Shown here one piece after another: positions 51,222 through 60,035 of a stretch of DNA of 64,000 nt (within the stretch, counting starts at the first letter, position 1; each line of letters starts with the position of its first letter). The notes below the pieces were generated by a model. That model saw nothing but the letters and a program-made list of their open reading frames with translations, was not told where the DNA came from and did not search any database. The DNA lies in the NCBI GenBank assembly GCA_038134485.1, contig JAYPVG010000013.1, forward strand, positions 1 to 64,000, in the 5' to 3' direction. This DNA is from NORP240 sp038134485 (GTDB lineage: Bacteria > Pseudomonadota > Gammaproteobacteria > Pseudomonadales > Pseudohongiellaceae). Made by a program: the position numbers and the translations under genes.

Positions 51222-52826
51222 ATGAAGTGTTTCCGGAATTGGCTGTTATATTTGCTTCTGATTGCAGGCCAGGGCATCTCGACGATAGCACTGGCGCAGG
51301 ACAGCTTCGATGTCATCATCAGGAATGGCCGCATCATAGATGGCGCCGGGAACCCCTGGTACATGGCTGACATCGGCATTCGAGGCGATCGGATCGAGGA
51401 TATTGGCGATCTCACCGACGCCACGGCCACACGCGTAATCGATGCCTCGGGTCTGACCGTAACCCCGGGATTTATCGATCCCCACACCCATGCCATACGG
51501 GGTATTTTTGACGTCCCTACGGCCGACAGCGCGCTGCTGCAAGGCGTCACAACTCTCACCGAAGGCAACGACGGCAGTTCGCCCTACCCCATCGACGAAC
51601 ATTATGCGCAGATAACCGCAACTCGCATCAGCCCAAATTGGGCCGTCTTTGTTGGTCAGGGCACTATCCGCAGCCAACTGATCGGCGCCGAAGATCGCGA
51701 AGCTACTCCGGAAGAATTACAACGCATGAAAGCCATGGTAGCCGAAGCCATGGAACAGGGTGCACTGGGAATTTCGACGGGCCTGTTCTATGTTCCGGGC
51801 AGCTTCACTCCTACCGAAGAAATTGTCGAACTATCGAAAGTCGCAGCAGAATTCGGCGGCATCTACATATCCCACATGCGGGAAGAGGCATCTCAGCTGC
51901 TCGATTCGGTGCAGGAGACCATCGACATAGGTGAACGGGCTGGTATTCCGGTACAGATGACCCATCATAAAGTGATCGGGGTCGAAAACTGGGGTATGTC
52001 CGCAGATTCACTGCGCATGGTTGACCAGGCAAGATCTCGAGGTATCGATATCACCATCGATCAATATCCCTACACTGCTTCGCAAACCGGTATTACGGCT
52101 CTGATTCCGCAATGGGCTCAGGAGGGAGGTCGGGATCGAATGATTTCCCGCATAGACAGTCCTGAAACCCGCCAGACCGTCAAAGACGCCGTCGTCGAAA
52201 AAATTCTTTACGATCGCGGCGGCGGCCACCCGCGCAACGTATTCATATCGCGAAATTTCTGGGATCCTGAGATGGAAGGCAAGAACCTCGCCGAGCTGGC
52301 GATTGAACGCGGGTTTGAGCCAACCCCGGAAAATGCCGCTGAAGTCGTATTTGATATTGTCAGAGGCGGGGGCGCCACTGCGGTCTATCACGCCATTGGT
52401 CCTGAGGACGTTGACAACATCATGCGACACCCGGCTGCCGCAATCGGTTCAGATGGGCCGCTGGGAGTTTTTGGGGTCGGGGCACCCCACCCTCGCCAGT
52501 ACGGAACTTTCGCAAGAGTCTTGGGACACTATGTGCGGGAAAGGGGTGTCATCCCCCTGGAGGAAGCGGTCCGCAAGATGACAAGTCTTACTGCCCAACG
52601 CCTCAGCATACGGGATCGCGGATTACTGGCAGAGGGCTATTTCGCGGATATCGCCATTTTCGACGCCGACGAAATTGCCGACCGGGCCACATTTGAAGAT
52701 CCACATCAGTACGCCGTGGGCATGAAATTCGTCCTCGTCAATGGAGAACTGGTAGTCGCTGACGGTGCCCACACAGGCAATCGCCCAGGCAGGATACTTC
52801 ACGGGCCAGGCTATGCAGGAAACTGA
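51222..52826 (+). CDS. Exported D-aminoacylase / N-acyl-D-amino-acid deacylase family amidohydrolase
   Basis: A 534-residue amidohydrolase-superfamily TIM barrel with a signal peptide (about 1-26). Metal motifs are PHTH (H88, H90), SHMREEASQLL, MTHHKVIG and a C-terminal SDGPLG Asp. The flanking small beta-sandwich has DVIIRNGRIIDGAG and MKFVLVNGELVV. The family removes N-acyl groups from D-amino acids or cleaves related cyclic amides. It has a GGGAGG site. In context, it could produce amino acids for the exported aminotransferases. A cupin gene follows 69 bp downstream. Confidence 0.85.
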   Translation: MKCFRNWLLYLLLIAGQGISTIALAQDSFDVIIRNGRIIDGAGNPWYMADIGIRGDRIEDIGDLTDATATRVIDASGLTVTPGFIDPHTHAIRGIFDVPTADSALLQGVTTLTEGNDGSSPYPIDEHYAQITATRISPNWAVFVGQGTIRSQLIGAEDREATPEELQRMKAMVAEAMEQGALGISTGLFYVPGSFTPTEEIVELSKVAAEFGGIYISHMREEASQLLDSVQETIDIGERAGIPVQMTHHKVIGVENWGMSADSLRMVDQARSRGIDITIDQYPYTASQTGITALIPQWAQEGGRDRMISRIDSPETRQTVKDAVVEKILYDRGGGHPRNVFISRNFWDPEMEGKNLAELAIERGFEPTPENAAEVVFDIVRGGGATAVYHAIGPEDVDNIMRHPAAAIGSDGPLGVFGVGAPHPRQYGTFARVLGHYVRERGVIPLEEAVRKMTSLTAQRLSIRDRGLLAEGYFADIAIFDADEIADRATFEDPHQYAVGMKFVLVNGELVVADGAHTGNRPGRILHGPGYAGN

Positions 52827-52895
52827 TGCAGCCACGCGGTATTCACAACAAAAACAAGATCCATTCCACGCTTTTAACGCTCAGGGAACAACACC

Positions 52896-53414
52896 ATGAA
52901 AAAATTCGCTCTTCTACTAATCACCGCAATGTCTATGGCGTCTGCGTGGGCGCAGACCCCTGCCCCGGCAATCCCCCCGGTAGCGACCGATGTCACCGCT
53001 GAGGAGATTGCCAAGTTTATCGATTCTTTGCCCAAAGACCGGGTTAGCGATCGGCCGATCAAAAATGTGGAAGTGACCGGCGACTATCGGGTTGGTGTGT
53101 ATGGCGTGTTCCGACCCAAGGAATTTCCTGGTGGCTCAAACCTGCATCAGGTCAACACGACCGAGATCTATTACATGCTGAGCGGCTATGCAACCCTGGT
53201 CACCGGAGGCACCATGACCGAGGCGCGCCAGGAAAATGACAACTGGGTGCGTGGAACCGCGATCGAGAATGGCGTCGTGCGGCGCGTGGTTCCTGGCGAC
53301 GTCGTAATAATTCCCGGCCACACTCCACACTGGTTCAGCGAACTGGAAACTGATATTACCTACTTGATCTTCAGGCCGGATCCTGACAACCGAATCCCGT
53401 TGACAAATCAATAG
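52896..53414 (+). CDS. Exported cupin-domain protein
   Basis: A 172-residue protein with a signal peptide (about 1-19) and a single cupin barrel (about 70-170). Cupin motif 1 is visible in NLHQVNTTEIYYMLSGYATLVTGG and motif 2 in VPGDVVIIPGHTPHWFSE; the motif-1 His pair is HQV rather than HxH, so metal binding may be incomplete. Cupins are small metal-binding folds with many reactions. Together with the upstream D-aminoacylase it probably forms one unit, but the substrate is unknown. Confidence 0.8.
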   Translation: MKKFALLLITAMSMASAWAQTPAPAIPPVATDVTAEEIAKFIDSLPKDRVSDRPIKNVEVTGDYRVGVYGVFRPKEFPGGSNLHQVNTTEIYYMLSGYATLVTGGTMTEARQENDNWVRGTAIENGVVRRVVPGDVVIIPGHTPHWFSELETDITYLIFRPDPDNRIPLTNQ

Positions 53415-53705
53415 TAATTCGGTGGTCCAATAGCCCATGTCCTCAACTTACTCTGATGCCCGATGCAGCCGGCGATCATTTCATACTGGTGGACCAAGCG
53501 ACTTCCGTCCAGACAAAAAAGCATCGAAGCAAGAGGCAGTTTCCTGGATTTGCATGCCCCTGGATATCGATAAAGAGAACTCGACATATTCCAAAGACTG
53601 TAGTTGAATTCGCAGGGAGAACCAGCGGTCCCCTGTACCGGCCAAAATAATGTATCCGTTTATCAAGAAACGGACCTGAAATTACAGCCAGACGAGGCAG
53701 AAATT

Positions 53706-54398
53706 ATGAGCAAAGTTTCCAACAATCTCACACCACGGCGCAGATTTCTGACTGGAGTCGGAATTGTTGCAACCGGTGCGACACTGGCGGCAACAGCGAA
53801 GGCGGACAATCACCAGCAAAACGCATCGGGGTTTGTCCCGGCCCGCCATGATAACGACACGTGGATGGATGAACTTGGCAGCATGCATCGGGTCTTTATC
53901 GACTCTTCGAATGCGGGAGGCGGCGGTAATGCACTCAGGTATGCGTCCAATATCCTTGAGGGTCACACGGAAGGCTACGGCGGCAGTGACGCTGACTACG
54001 GGCTGATCGTCTGCTTCCGTCATCAATCGACGTCATTCGGCTATAACGATGCCATCTGGGAAAAGTACGGAGAAGTGCTGAGCCGCATGACCGGGCTGAC
54101 AGCGCCCGGCGGTGACGAACCCCTGTCTGCCAATCCCATGAACATGGGGCGCGGATTTTCTAACGGAGGCGCTACCATAGATTCACTGATTGCTCGTGGC
54201 GTAAATTTTGCGATCTGCAATCGGGCTACTCGCGCGGTATCCGGGATGGTTGCGAGGGCCACCAACGCTTCAGCCGAAGAAGTTTACCAGGAGCTGATCG
54301 CCAACAATATTCCCAGTAGCCGATTCGTGCCCGCCGGAGTCGTAGCAGCGACCCGTTCCCAGGAATACGGTTACAGCCTGTTGTACGCAGACGCATAG
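53706..54398 (+). CDS. Tat-exported DsrE/F-like protein
   Basis: A 230-residue protein with a Tat signal (TPRRRFLTGVG, about residues 8-18). The mature part has a DsrE-like alpha/beta fold: RVFIDSSNAGGGGNALRYASN, YGLIVCFRHQSTSFGYND, and LIARGVNFAICNRATRAV with a conserved Cys near 177. DsrE-family proteins handle sulfur or persulfide transfer. It converges on a TsdA-like cytochrome, also a sulfur-oxidation protein, which supports a sulfur link, though by position only. The ATG at 53706 was chosen for its GAGG site and Tat signal; an upstream frame to 53604 lacks them. Confidence 0.72.
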   Translation: MSKVSNNLTPRRRFLTGVGIVATGATLAATAKADNHQQNASGFVPARHDNDTWMDELGSMHRVFIDSSNAGGGGNALRYASNILEGHTEGYGGSDADYGLIVCFRHQSTSFGYNDAIWEKYGEVLSRMTGLTAPGGDEPLSANPMNMGRGFSNGGATIDSLIARGVNFAICNRATRAVSGMVARATNASAEEVYQELIANNIPSSRFVPAGVVAATRSQEYGYSLLYADA

Positions 54399-54417
54399 CG
54401 ACGCCCGGTTATAACCA

Positions 54418-55371
54418 CTACTGTAGGTTTCGATAATATTCACGGATGGGCGCGAATGGGCCCAATCGGTGTTGTTCGATCGGGAAATCATCAGCATAGG
54501 GGGGATATGGACTGTCTACCGGCTTATCAGCCAGATTGGGATAGTCGACCTCCAAATTGGCCCGTTGCGGACGCTCATGGGAATTGACAAAGGCCGCCAC
54601 GTCGTATGCCTGGTTATCGGTTAGATCAGGTTGACCGAGAGGCATTCTGGCCTTGATGAAGCGCGCCGCTGTCAATAGCCGGCCCATGCCCGCACCGTTG
54701 TTAAAACTATCCGTGCCCCAGAGCGGCGGGAAAAGATAGCCTTCTCGCATTTCAGTACTGGCCGGCAGCCCCTCCCCATTTTCTCCGTGACAAACCTGAC
54801 ATCGCTCCTGGTACACGATTTCTCCAGCCGCGACGTTTGCAGCCCTGTCTGGTTCCACGAACGGTGGCGGCTCGTCAAGTTGTCGCCGGGTTTCGCCCAT
54901 AAGATCAAACTGGCTATTCAAATTCTTGATATACATTTCCATCGAGATCATCTCGATGCTGGAACGTGGCAATTCACGGCCATTCATGCTTCGGGTCATA
55001 CAACCGTTTATTCGGTCACGGAGATCTCGCTCTCCTCCATCGCGGCCTGAAAAACGTGGATAACGATCATCTGCCTGCAACAACGAGAGTGTGCCTGGCT
55101 TGGCACCGGTATCAAGATGGCAGGAAGCGCAATCCATGTAGGTCCCTGAGTAACGCATGGCCGGGTCCTCATGCCCCGGGCCTAGCAGGGCGGCAGTTTC
55201 CCGCACCAGTCTTCGGCCATATTCAACACTCGGCTCCTGGGTCAGAATCGGGGACGACGAAGGTCGCAAGGTCAGCGCGCCGAGCAGAACGCCCAGTCCC
55301 AGAACGAGGCTGGCAATCGCGACGGGCAAAATATTGCCTCGAAGTCCACCACCTGATAACAAGTCTTTCAT
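54418..55371 (-). CDS. TsdA-like diheme cytochrome c (thiosulfate dehydrogenase family)
   Basis: A 317-residue protein with an N-terminal membrane anchor (about 13-35). First heme CASCH at 81-85, and a following INGCMTRSMNG block with C124 that fits the unusual axial cysteine ligand of TsdA heme 1. Second heme CQVCH at 191-195. TsdA oxidises two thiosulfates to tetrathionate (or the reverse) and passes electrons to cytochromes. The start overlaps the stop of a small membrane protein by 3 bases (ATGA), which is itself coupled to the fused cbb3 oxidase. Electron donation to that oxidase is an inference from the operon. Confidence 0.86.
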   Translation of the reverse strand: MKDLLSGGGLRGNILPVAIASLVLGLGVLLGALTLRPSSSPILTQEPSVEYGRRLVRETAALLGPGHEDPAMRYSGTYMDCASCHLDTGAKPGTLSLLQADDRYPRFSGRDGGERDLRDRINGCMTRSMNGRELPRSSIEMISMEMYIKNLNSQFDLMGETRRQLDEPPPFVEPDRAANVAAGEIVYQERCQVCHGENGEGLPASTEMREGYLFPPLWGTDSFNNGAGMGRLLTAARFIKARMPLGQPDLTDNQAYDVAAFVNSHERPQRANLEVDYPNLADKPVDSPYPPYADDFPIEQHRLGPFAPIREYYRNLQ

Positions 55372-55541
55372 GGATCTACCTCATGACTTCGCCAAGTTTG
55401 GCTATCATAACGCTGAAGCTGCTTTTGAAAACAGAGCTTGGGCTGTTCGATACGACGGCGCCAGGCCGGATTAAACAGATAGGCAAGCAGGTACCCAACT
55501 GCCATCAATACAGTGGCCAATATAATGAGTGTGCTGGTCAA
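55368..55541 (-). CDS. 57-residue single-helix protein, TTG start, between oxidase and TsdA-like cytochrome
   Basis: The frame starts at a TTG (55541) just after the oxidase stop, with GGAGG 10 bases upstream inside the oxidase end. It encodes one transmembrane helix (about 4-24, LIILATVLMAVGYLLAYLF) followed by a basic soluble tail ending HEVDP. The stop overlaps the ATG of the TsdA-like gene. Position and form resemble the small CcoQ/FixQ subunit of cbb3 oxidases, but the sequence is not clearly homologous. Strong overlap spacing supports translation. Confidence 0.65.
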   Translation of the reverse strand: MTSTLIILATVLMAVGYLLAYLFNPAWRRRIEQPKLCFQKQLQRYDSQTWRSHEVDP

Positions 55542-55543
55542 AA

Positions 55544-58204
55544 TCAGTTTTCCTCCGACTCGAACAGCCAGCGCAGGTAGTGACTGACCGCCTCCATCTC
55601 GCTGCTATTGAGCCGATCGCCCCAGGGAGCCATCGACGTTCCGGGCACACCGTTACGCAGCGTCCGCATACTGGCTTCAACACTGAGGCGCTCGCGAGTG
55701 AAATCTGTCGGCGGAACCGGGACAGGAAGGCTGGCGACAGCAAAGCCTCGCCCATCACCGTTATCACCATGACATTCGGCGCAGTGCACCTCGTAAACCG
55801 CTTCTCCCGCAGCCAACTGTTGCGGGCTGGCCAGGCCGGCATCAACAGCAGAAAAGGCTTGCACGACAGCGGCGAGAACGGCCAGTTGGTCCGATGTTCG
55901 GTCACGCCAGGCCGGCATGGCAGTGCCGTAGACACCATTCCACAAAATGTCGGCCAACAAATCGAGACGATACTCGTGCTCTGTCAAATTGATCGGCGGC
56001 GGTTGCAACCAACTGGCAGCCCAGCCGTCACCTCGTCCTTCCTGCCCGTGACAGCCAGCGCAGTTGTCGCGCCAGAGGCTGACACCCAAATCACTGATCG
56101 GTACCGCAGACAATTCAGGGGCATTGCCTCGCGGTCGGGTTTTACCGGGGTGCGAATTTAGCTCATTAACACTTAGCGAAAGCACAGCTCGATCGTCATC
56201 CGGCAACGCGGCCCTGCCCGCGATATCGCCTTCCGGCCAGGCCAGATCTCGCGCCCGTCCGAGGCTTTCGAGGTACGCTACCAGATCAAGAGCCTCGCGG
56301 CGCGGGCGTTCTGGTGAACCGTCAAAAAATTGCGTATAGGCTGGCATAACTGATTGGGGAACCACACTTCGCGGAGCAAACAAATGCGCCAGCTGCCATT
56401 GCTGTGTCCGGGTACCGCCAGCTCGGGACAGGTCCGGACCAATGCGGCGCGTACCCAGCATATGGGGGAAATCCATGCGCCCCTCCCAGGCCAGCGTGGG
56501 CGCTCCAAACCGTTCCATGTCCGCCTCGATATAGCGTATCTGCTGAGTGTGGCAGTATCCGCAACCTTCTCGAGCGTAGATCTGCCGACCGCGGACCTCC
56601 GACGGACTCAGAGGCAAATCTTGCGCCGGGCCAAGGACCGCCGATTGCCGCGCAAGAATCTCGCCGGGTAATACGCCAAGCAAAGATACCGAGAATACAA
56701 AAAAAATAACCCCGGCGACCGAGGCTGTTATATAGGACATCCGCAACGCTCTGGCAGAATTCCGCACGGCATCTTCTACTACAGACGCCTCGCCCGGCGG
56801 GGGACTGGTAATTTGTGTCACTTCTCGCACGACAACACGGAACGGCGTTGAGCCTCTAATCAGCCCATAAAACAAAATTACAAAGCCGGCGGCGACGGGT
56901 ATCGCAGACAAACTGCGGACTATCCAGTAAGGCCGCGAGGCCCGAACTGAATCCAGCCAGGGAGCCCCAGAACTCCATAGTTCACCCTGTACCAGCCCAG
57001 CCAGTGACAGGTCGATCACCATAATCAGGATACCGACAGTCAACAAACGGTACGCCCAGTCGATCGCCCGAGCATCATAGCGGGCATCAGGCATTCGCTG
57101 CCACGCGTGAACTATCCCACTGATACTTGCGAATGTGGCAAAGCCAAGCATAGCCAGATGGGAATGGCCGATAACAAAGTCAGTAAAGTGAATGGCCTGG
57201 CTAAATCCCATATTAGCCTGCAAGGAACCCTGGAGACTCACTACCAGATAGAACACCACGGCCGTGGAAGCGAAGCGCAGGGCCGGGTCCGCCGGAATCA
57301 ATCCGGCGCCTCGTTGGGACAGTAGCAGGTTGCTCACCACGATAATTACAACAAGGCCCAGCAGAAAGGACGCCAGTATGGCGGTTGACTGGGCCGCCAT
57401 GGGTATTACCGAGTAAATATAGTGATGAATACCATTCAATGGATAGAGAAAGAACAGCCCCCAGAAGCCCACCATAGACAAAAAATGGCTATATATAGGC
57501 CGCCCGGTACTGGCAGGTATTACGAAGTAGAGAATGGCCAGAGCCAGTGGAGTAACAAACAATCCGACTGCATCGTGAATCCACAACCCACTGAACGCCG
57601 CTCCGGCGGCTCCCGGGACCATTTCGGGGACAATATTGCCCATCGGGTAGGCCAACAGGGTAAAGACCAGAGCACCAATTATGTACCAGCTGGAAACGTA
57701 CAGATTTTCGAATCCCCGACGGAAAAATGCGGGAAGGAACTGGATTGCTGCCAAAATTAACGCTGCAACCATCAACAAGTCGACCGGCCAGGGAAATTCT
57801 GCCCATTCGAGCGGTTGACTCACTCCGGCCAGTACCAGCATCCAGCCGGGGAACATAACGGCAAAATTCCATAAGCCGAATAGCCACAGACCGAGTCGGT
57901 GACTGGTAACCTCCCTGCCGCTCAAAACCGGAACGGCGTAATACAGAAATCCCAGAAAAGCGTTCCCCAGCCAACCCAGCATAATACCCTGAGTATGGGC
58001 ATATCGAAGACGCCCCCAGCTGGGCAATGCGCCAGTGAGGTCAGGCCAGAAAAACTGCAGGGATATCAAAATGCCGAACAAAACCGCCAGTAGCAGAATA
58101 ACAAAGGCCGCCAGACCATGCGCTCGAACCAGCAAGCTGTCTATCACGGCGACCTGTTGACTCTCACTGGGCTGTTGAAGCTGCCCACCAATCTCTTCAG
58201 ACAC
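55544..58204 (-). CDS. Single-polypeptide cbb3-type cytochrome c oxidase (CcoN-CcoO-CcoP-like fusion)
   Basis: About 886 residues. Residues 20-480 are CcoN-like with 12 helices: H70 (HTQG, low-spin heme b), H210 and Y238 region (RPIYSHFLSMVGFW), CuB pair HH 260-261, and HSH 347/349. Residues about 490-680 are CcoO-like: one anchor helix, the monoheme CGYCHTQQIR at 548-552 and the Met ligand block QSVMPAY near 620. Then two c-domains of CcoP type: CAGCH 715-719 and CAECH 808-812. All redox sites expected of a cbb3 enzyme are kept. Start: GTG at 58204 with a purine-rich site; an ATG at 58291 would add 29 residues. First gene of oxidase - small subunit - TsdA operon. Canonical cbb3 has separate ccoN, O and P genes. 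Confidence 0.85.
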   Translation of the reverse strand: MSEEIGGQLQQPSESQQVAVIDSLLVRAHGLAAFVILLLAVLFGILISLQFFWPDLTGALPSWGRLRYAHTQGIMLGWLGNAFLGFLYYAVPVLSGREVTSHRLGLWLFGLWNFAVMFPGWMLVLAGVSQPLEWAEFPWPVDLLMVAALILAAIQFLPAFFRRGFENLYVSSWYIIGALVFTLLAYPMGNIVPEMVPGAAGAAFSGLWIHDAVGLFVTPLALAILYFVIPASTGRPIYSHFLSMVGFWGLFFLYPLNGIHHYIYSVIPMAAQSTAILASFLLGLVVIIVVSNLLLSQRGAGLIPADPALRFASTAVVFYLVVSLQGSLQANMGFSQAIHFTDFVIGHSHLAMLGFATFASISGIVHAWQRMPDARYDARAIDWAYRLLTVGILIMVIDLSLAGLVQGELWSSGAPWLDSVRASRPYWIVRSLSAIPVAAGFVILFYGLIRGSTPFRVVVREVTQITSPPPGEASVVEDAVRNSARALRMSYITASVAGVIFFVFSVSLLGVLPGEILARQSAVLGPAQDLPLSPSEVRGRQIYAREGCGYCHTQQIRYIEADMERFGAPTLAWEGRMDFPHMLGTRRIGPDLSRAGGTRTQQWQLAHLFAPRSVVPQSVMPAYTQFFDGSPERPRREALDLVAYLESLGRARDLAWPEGDIAGRAALPDDDRAVLSLSVNELNSHPGKTRPRGNAPELSAVPISDLGVSLWRDNCAGCHGQEGRGDGWAASWLQPPPINLTEHEYRLDLLADILWNGVYGTAMPAWRDRTSDQLAVLAAVVQAFSAVDAGLASPQQLAAGEAVYEVHCAECHGDNGDGRGFAVASLPVPVPPTDFTRERLSVEASMRTLRNGVPGTSMAPWGDRLNSSEMEAVSHYLRWLFESEEN

Positions 58205-58498
58205 ATTACTTCTCTTTTGTCGACTACAGGCGCGATTGGCGCCGGGAAATGCAATTATAGCCAAGCTTGCAGCATTGAGAAGTGATCGCATACCCACCCA
58301 CTATGCTTTCCCCTGGAAACTTGGTAACTCAGCGTGAACAGTCCCTGATTCTGAGACATCGCAGATAGACAGACAAAATATCAAAGTAATTGGCGGGTGG
58401 TCGAGAGCACCTGGGATGATGGTACCGGCAGCGTAATTGATCCCCGCGATACTCTGCATTATATTGCGCCGAGGCCTGCAGTCTGGAAGCATTTAATC

Positions 58499-58951
58499 AT
58501 GACGGGACCAGATAAACTTACAACCCTCGGATGGCGAGAGTGGGTATTGCTACCTCAACTTGCCGACTTACCAATTAAGGCCAAGGTTGATACCGGCGCA
58601 AAGACATCAGCACTGCATGCGTTCTACATAGAGCCCTACAGAAAAGATGGCGAGTTGCTGGTGAAGTTTCTGATCCACCCGCTGCAGAATGACACCAGCA
58701 CCGAAATCGAGTGTCATGCGCCGGTAATCGATCAACGCATGGTATCGGATTCCGGCGGACATAAGGAACAGCGTTTTGTAATCGAGACCGCTGTCGTCAT
58801 CCAGGAACAGTCTTTCCCCATCGAGCTCACTCTGACCGATCGAGATTCTATGTTGTTCAGGATGTTACTCGGCCGCTCGGCATTGAAGGGACGCTTCAGT
58901 GTCGACAGCGCCAGTTCATTCCTTGCCGGCGGGAACAGTAAGACTCCGTGA
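58499..58951 (+). CDS. RimB-like retropepsin-fold protease
   Basis: A 150-residue protein of the DUF785/RimB family (annotated as ATP-dependent zinc protease). The active-site DTGAKTSALHA (residues 31-41) is present, and LLGRSALKGRFSVD closes the fold. RimB removes glutamate residues that RimK adds to ribosomal protein S6. The ATG at 58499 follows GGAAG by 10 bases; an in-frame GTG at 58397 lacks support. It converges with rimK and a desuccinylase-like gene, giving the cluster that co-occurs with RimK in many proteobacteria. Confidence 0.82.
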   Translation: MTGPDKLTTLGWREWVLLPQLADLPIKAKVDTGAKTSALHAFYIEPYRKDGELLVKFLIHPLQNDTSTEIECHAPVIDQRMVSDSGGHKEQRFVIETAVVIQEQSFPIELTLTDRDSMLFRMLLGRSALKGRFSVDSASSFLAGGNSKTP

Positions 58952-58982
58952 GCCGGCGATCAGCAATACTGCCAGGATCTCG

Positions 58983-60032
58983 TCAAACTATCGGAGGTTC
59001 TGGCGCTGGCTTGCGATCGGTAGCGGGATCCATTTCATCCTGAAAGCTTTCGACAATTTCGACAACTCCCGAAGTATCATCAAACCTGGCAATGTGGAAC
59101 AGCGCCTCTCCTTCATTGACCAGGGGAATATTGGTTCTGCCTATGATAATTCCCTCGTGAGTCGCAGTGACTTCTTCATCTCTCGCGCCAAAAGGATCGG
59201 AAATTACCCCCAGAGACTCACCTCTTGCCACGTTCTCACCCAGCATTTTACTGGCGCGCAATATTCCGCTTTTATGCGCACGCACCCAAGTGCTGGAGCG
59301 CGCCACATAGGGACTTAATAATCTTAGCGGCCTGGATTTTAGTGTGGGCAGCATATCAAGTTCTCGCATCACAGCCACGACGCCCCTGACTCCGGCTCTT
59401 ATCGCGACTTCATCAAATCGCAGCGCTTCCCCCGCTTCGTAAACAACTACCGGAATTCCCATGTTCGCGGCGGCACTCCTGAGAGTTCCCTGAGCTATTT
59501 CGGTATTGATAATTACCGGAGCATTGAACGCCCGGGCCATTCTGTCCACTTCAGGATCTTCGAGGTTTGCGCGGAGTTGTGGAAAGTTGTCCCGGTGTCG
59601 GGCTGCGGTATGAAGGTCAATACCGTGAGTACATTTAGCAACCACTTCCTCTATGAAGAGATGAGCAACCCTGGCAGCCAGCGATCCTTTTTCAGAGCCC
59701 GGAAACGATCTGTTTAAATCGCGCCGATCAGGCAGGTATCGAGTCTGTGAGATAAAACCGAAAATGTTAACCACTGGAACGGCTACCAGCGTACCCCTGA
59801 TCCGCCGCAAGGACTTCCGGTTCAGCACGCGACGAATAATTTCCACTCCGTTAATTTCGTCACCGTGAATGGCGCCAGACAGAAACAGCGTGGGACCGGG
59901 TTTTTTACCGTGCACCACATATACCGGGCAACTGATAGGTGCGTGGGTATACAGAGCGGGAACCGGAATATTAATTTGAGTTCGGTTTCCCGGTGCTACA
60001 GCCACACCCGCAATAGAAAATGACGCACGCAT
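58983..60032 (-). CDS. Succinylglutamate desuccinylase/aspartoacylase family (M14) protein
   Basis: A 349-residue zinc hydrolase. LSGAIHGDEINGVEIIRR (residues 49-66) supplies the first His-x-x-Glu zinc ligands; DLNRSFPG is the substrate-binding Asn-Arg motif; and GIDLHTAARHRDNFPQL contains the third zinc His. The C-terminal part (about 250-340) is lipoyl-like, as in related enzymes. It hydrolyses an N-acyl amino acid or removes glutamate-type residues; the exact substrate is unknown. It begins 3 bases after the rimK stop, forming a tight operon. Confidence 0.85.
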   Translation of the reverse strand: MRASFSIAGVAVAPGNRTQINIPVPALYTHAPISCPVYVVHGKKPGPTLFLSGAIHGDEINGVEIIRRVLNRKSLRRIRGTLVAVPVVNIFGFISQTRYLPDRRDLNRSFPGSEKGSLAARVAHLFIEEVVAKCTHGIDLHTAARHRDNFPQLRANLEDPEVDRMARAFNAPVIINTEIAQGTLRSAAANMGIPVVVYEAGEALRFDEVAIRAGVRGVVAVMRELDMLPTLKSRPLRLLSPYVARSSTWVRAHKSGILRASKMLGENVARGESLGVISDPFGARDEEVTATHEGIIIGRTNIPLVNEGEALFHIARFDDTSGVVEIVESFQDEMDPATDRKPAPEPPIV

Positions 60033-60035
60033 AGA

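Noticed and set aside
55544..58204. Nitric oxide reductase (NorB-type) identity for the heme-copper oxidase
   Set aside because: The CcoO monoheme CGYCHTQQIR, the QSVMPAY block and the RPIYSHFLSMVGFW tyrosine region are cbb3 features; NorB lacks a fused CcoO.
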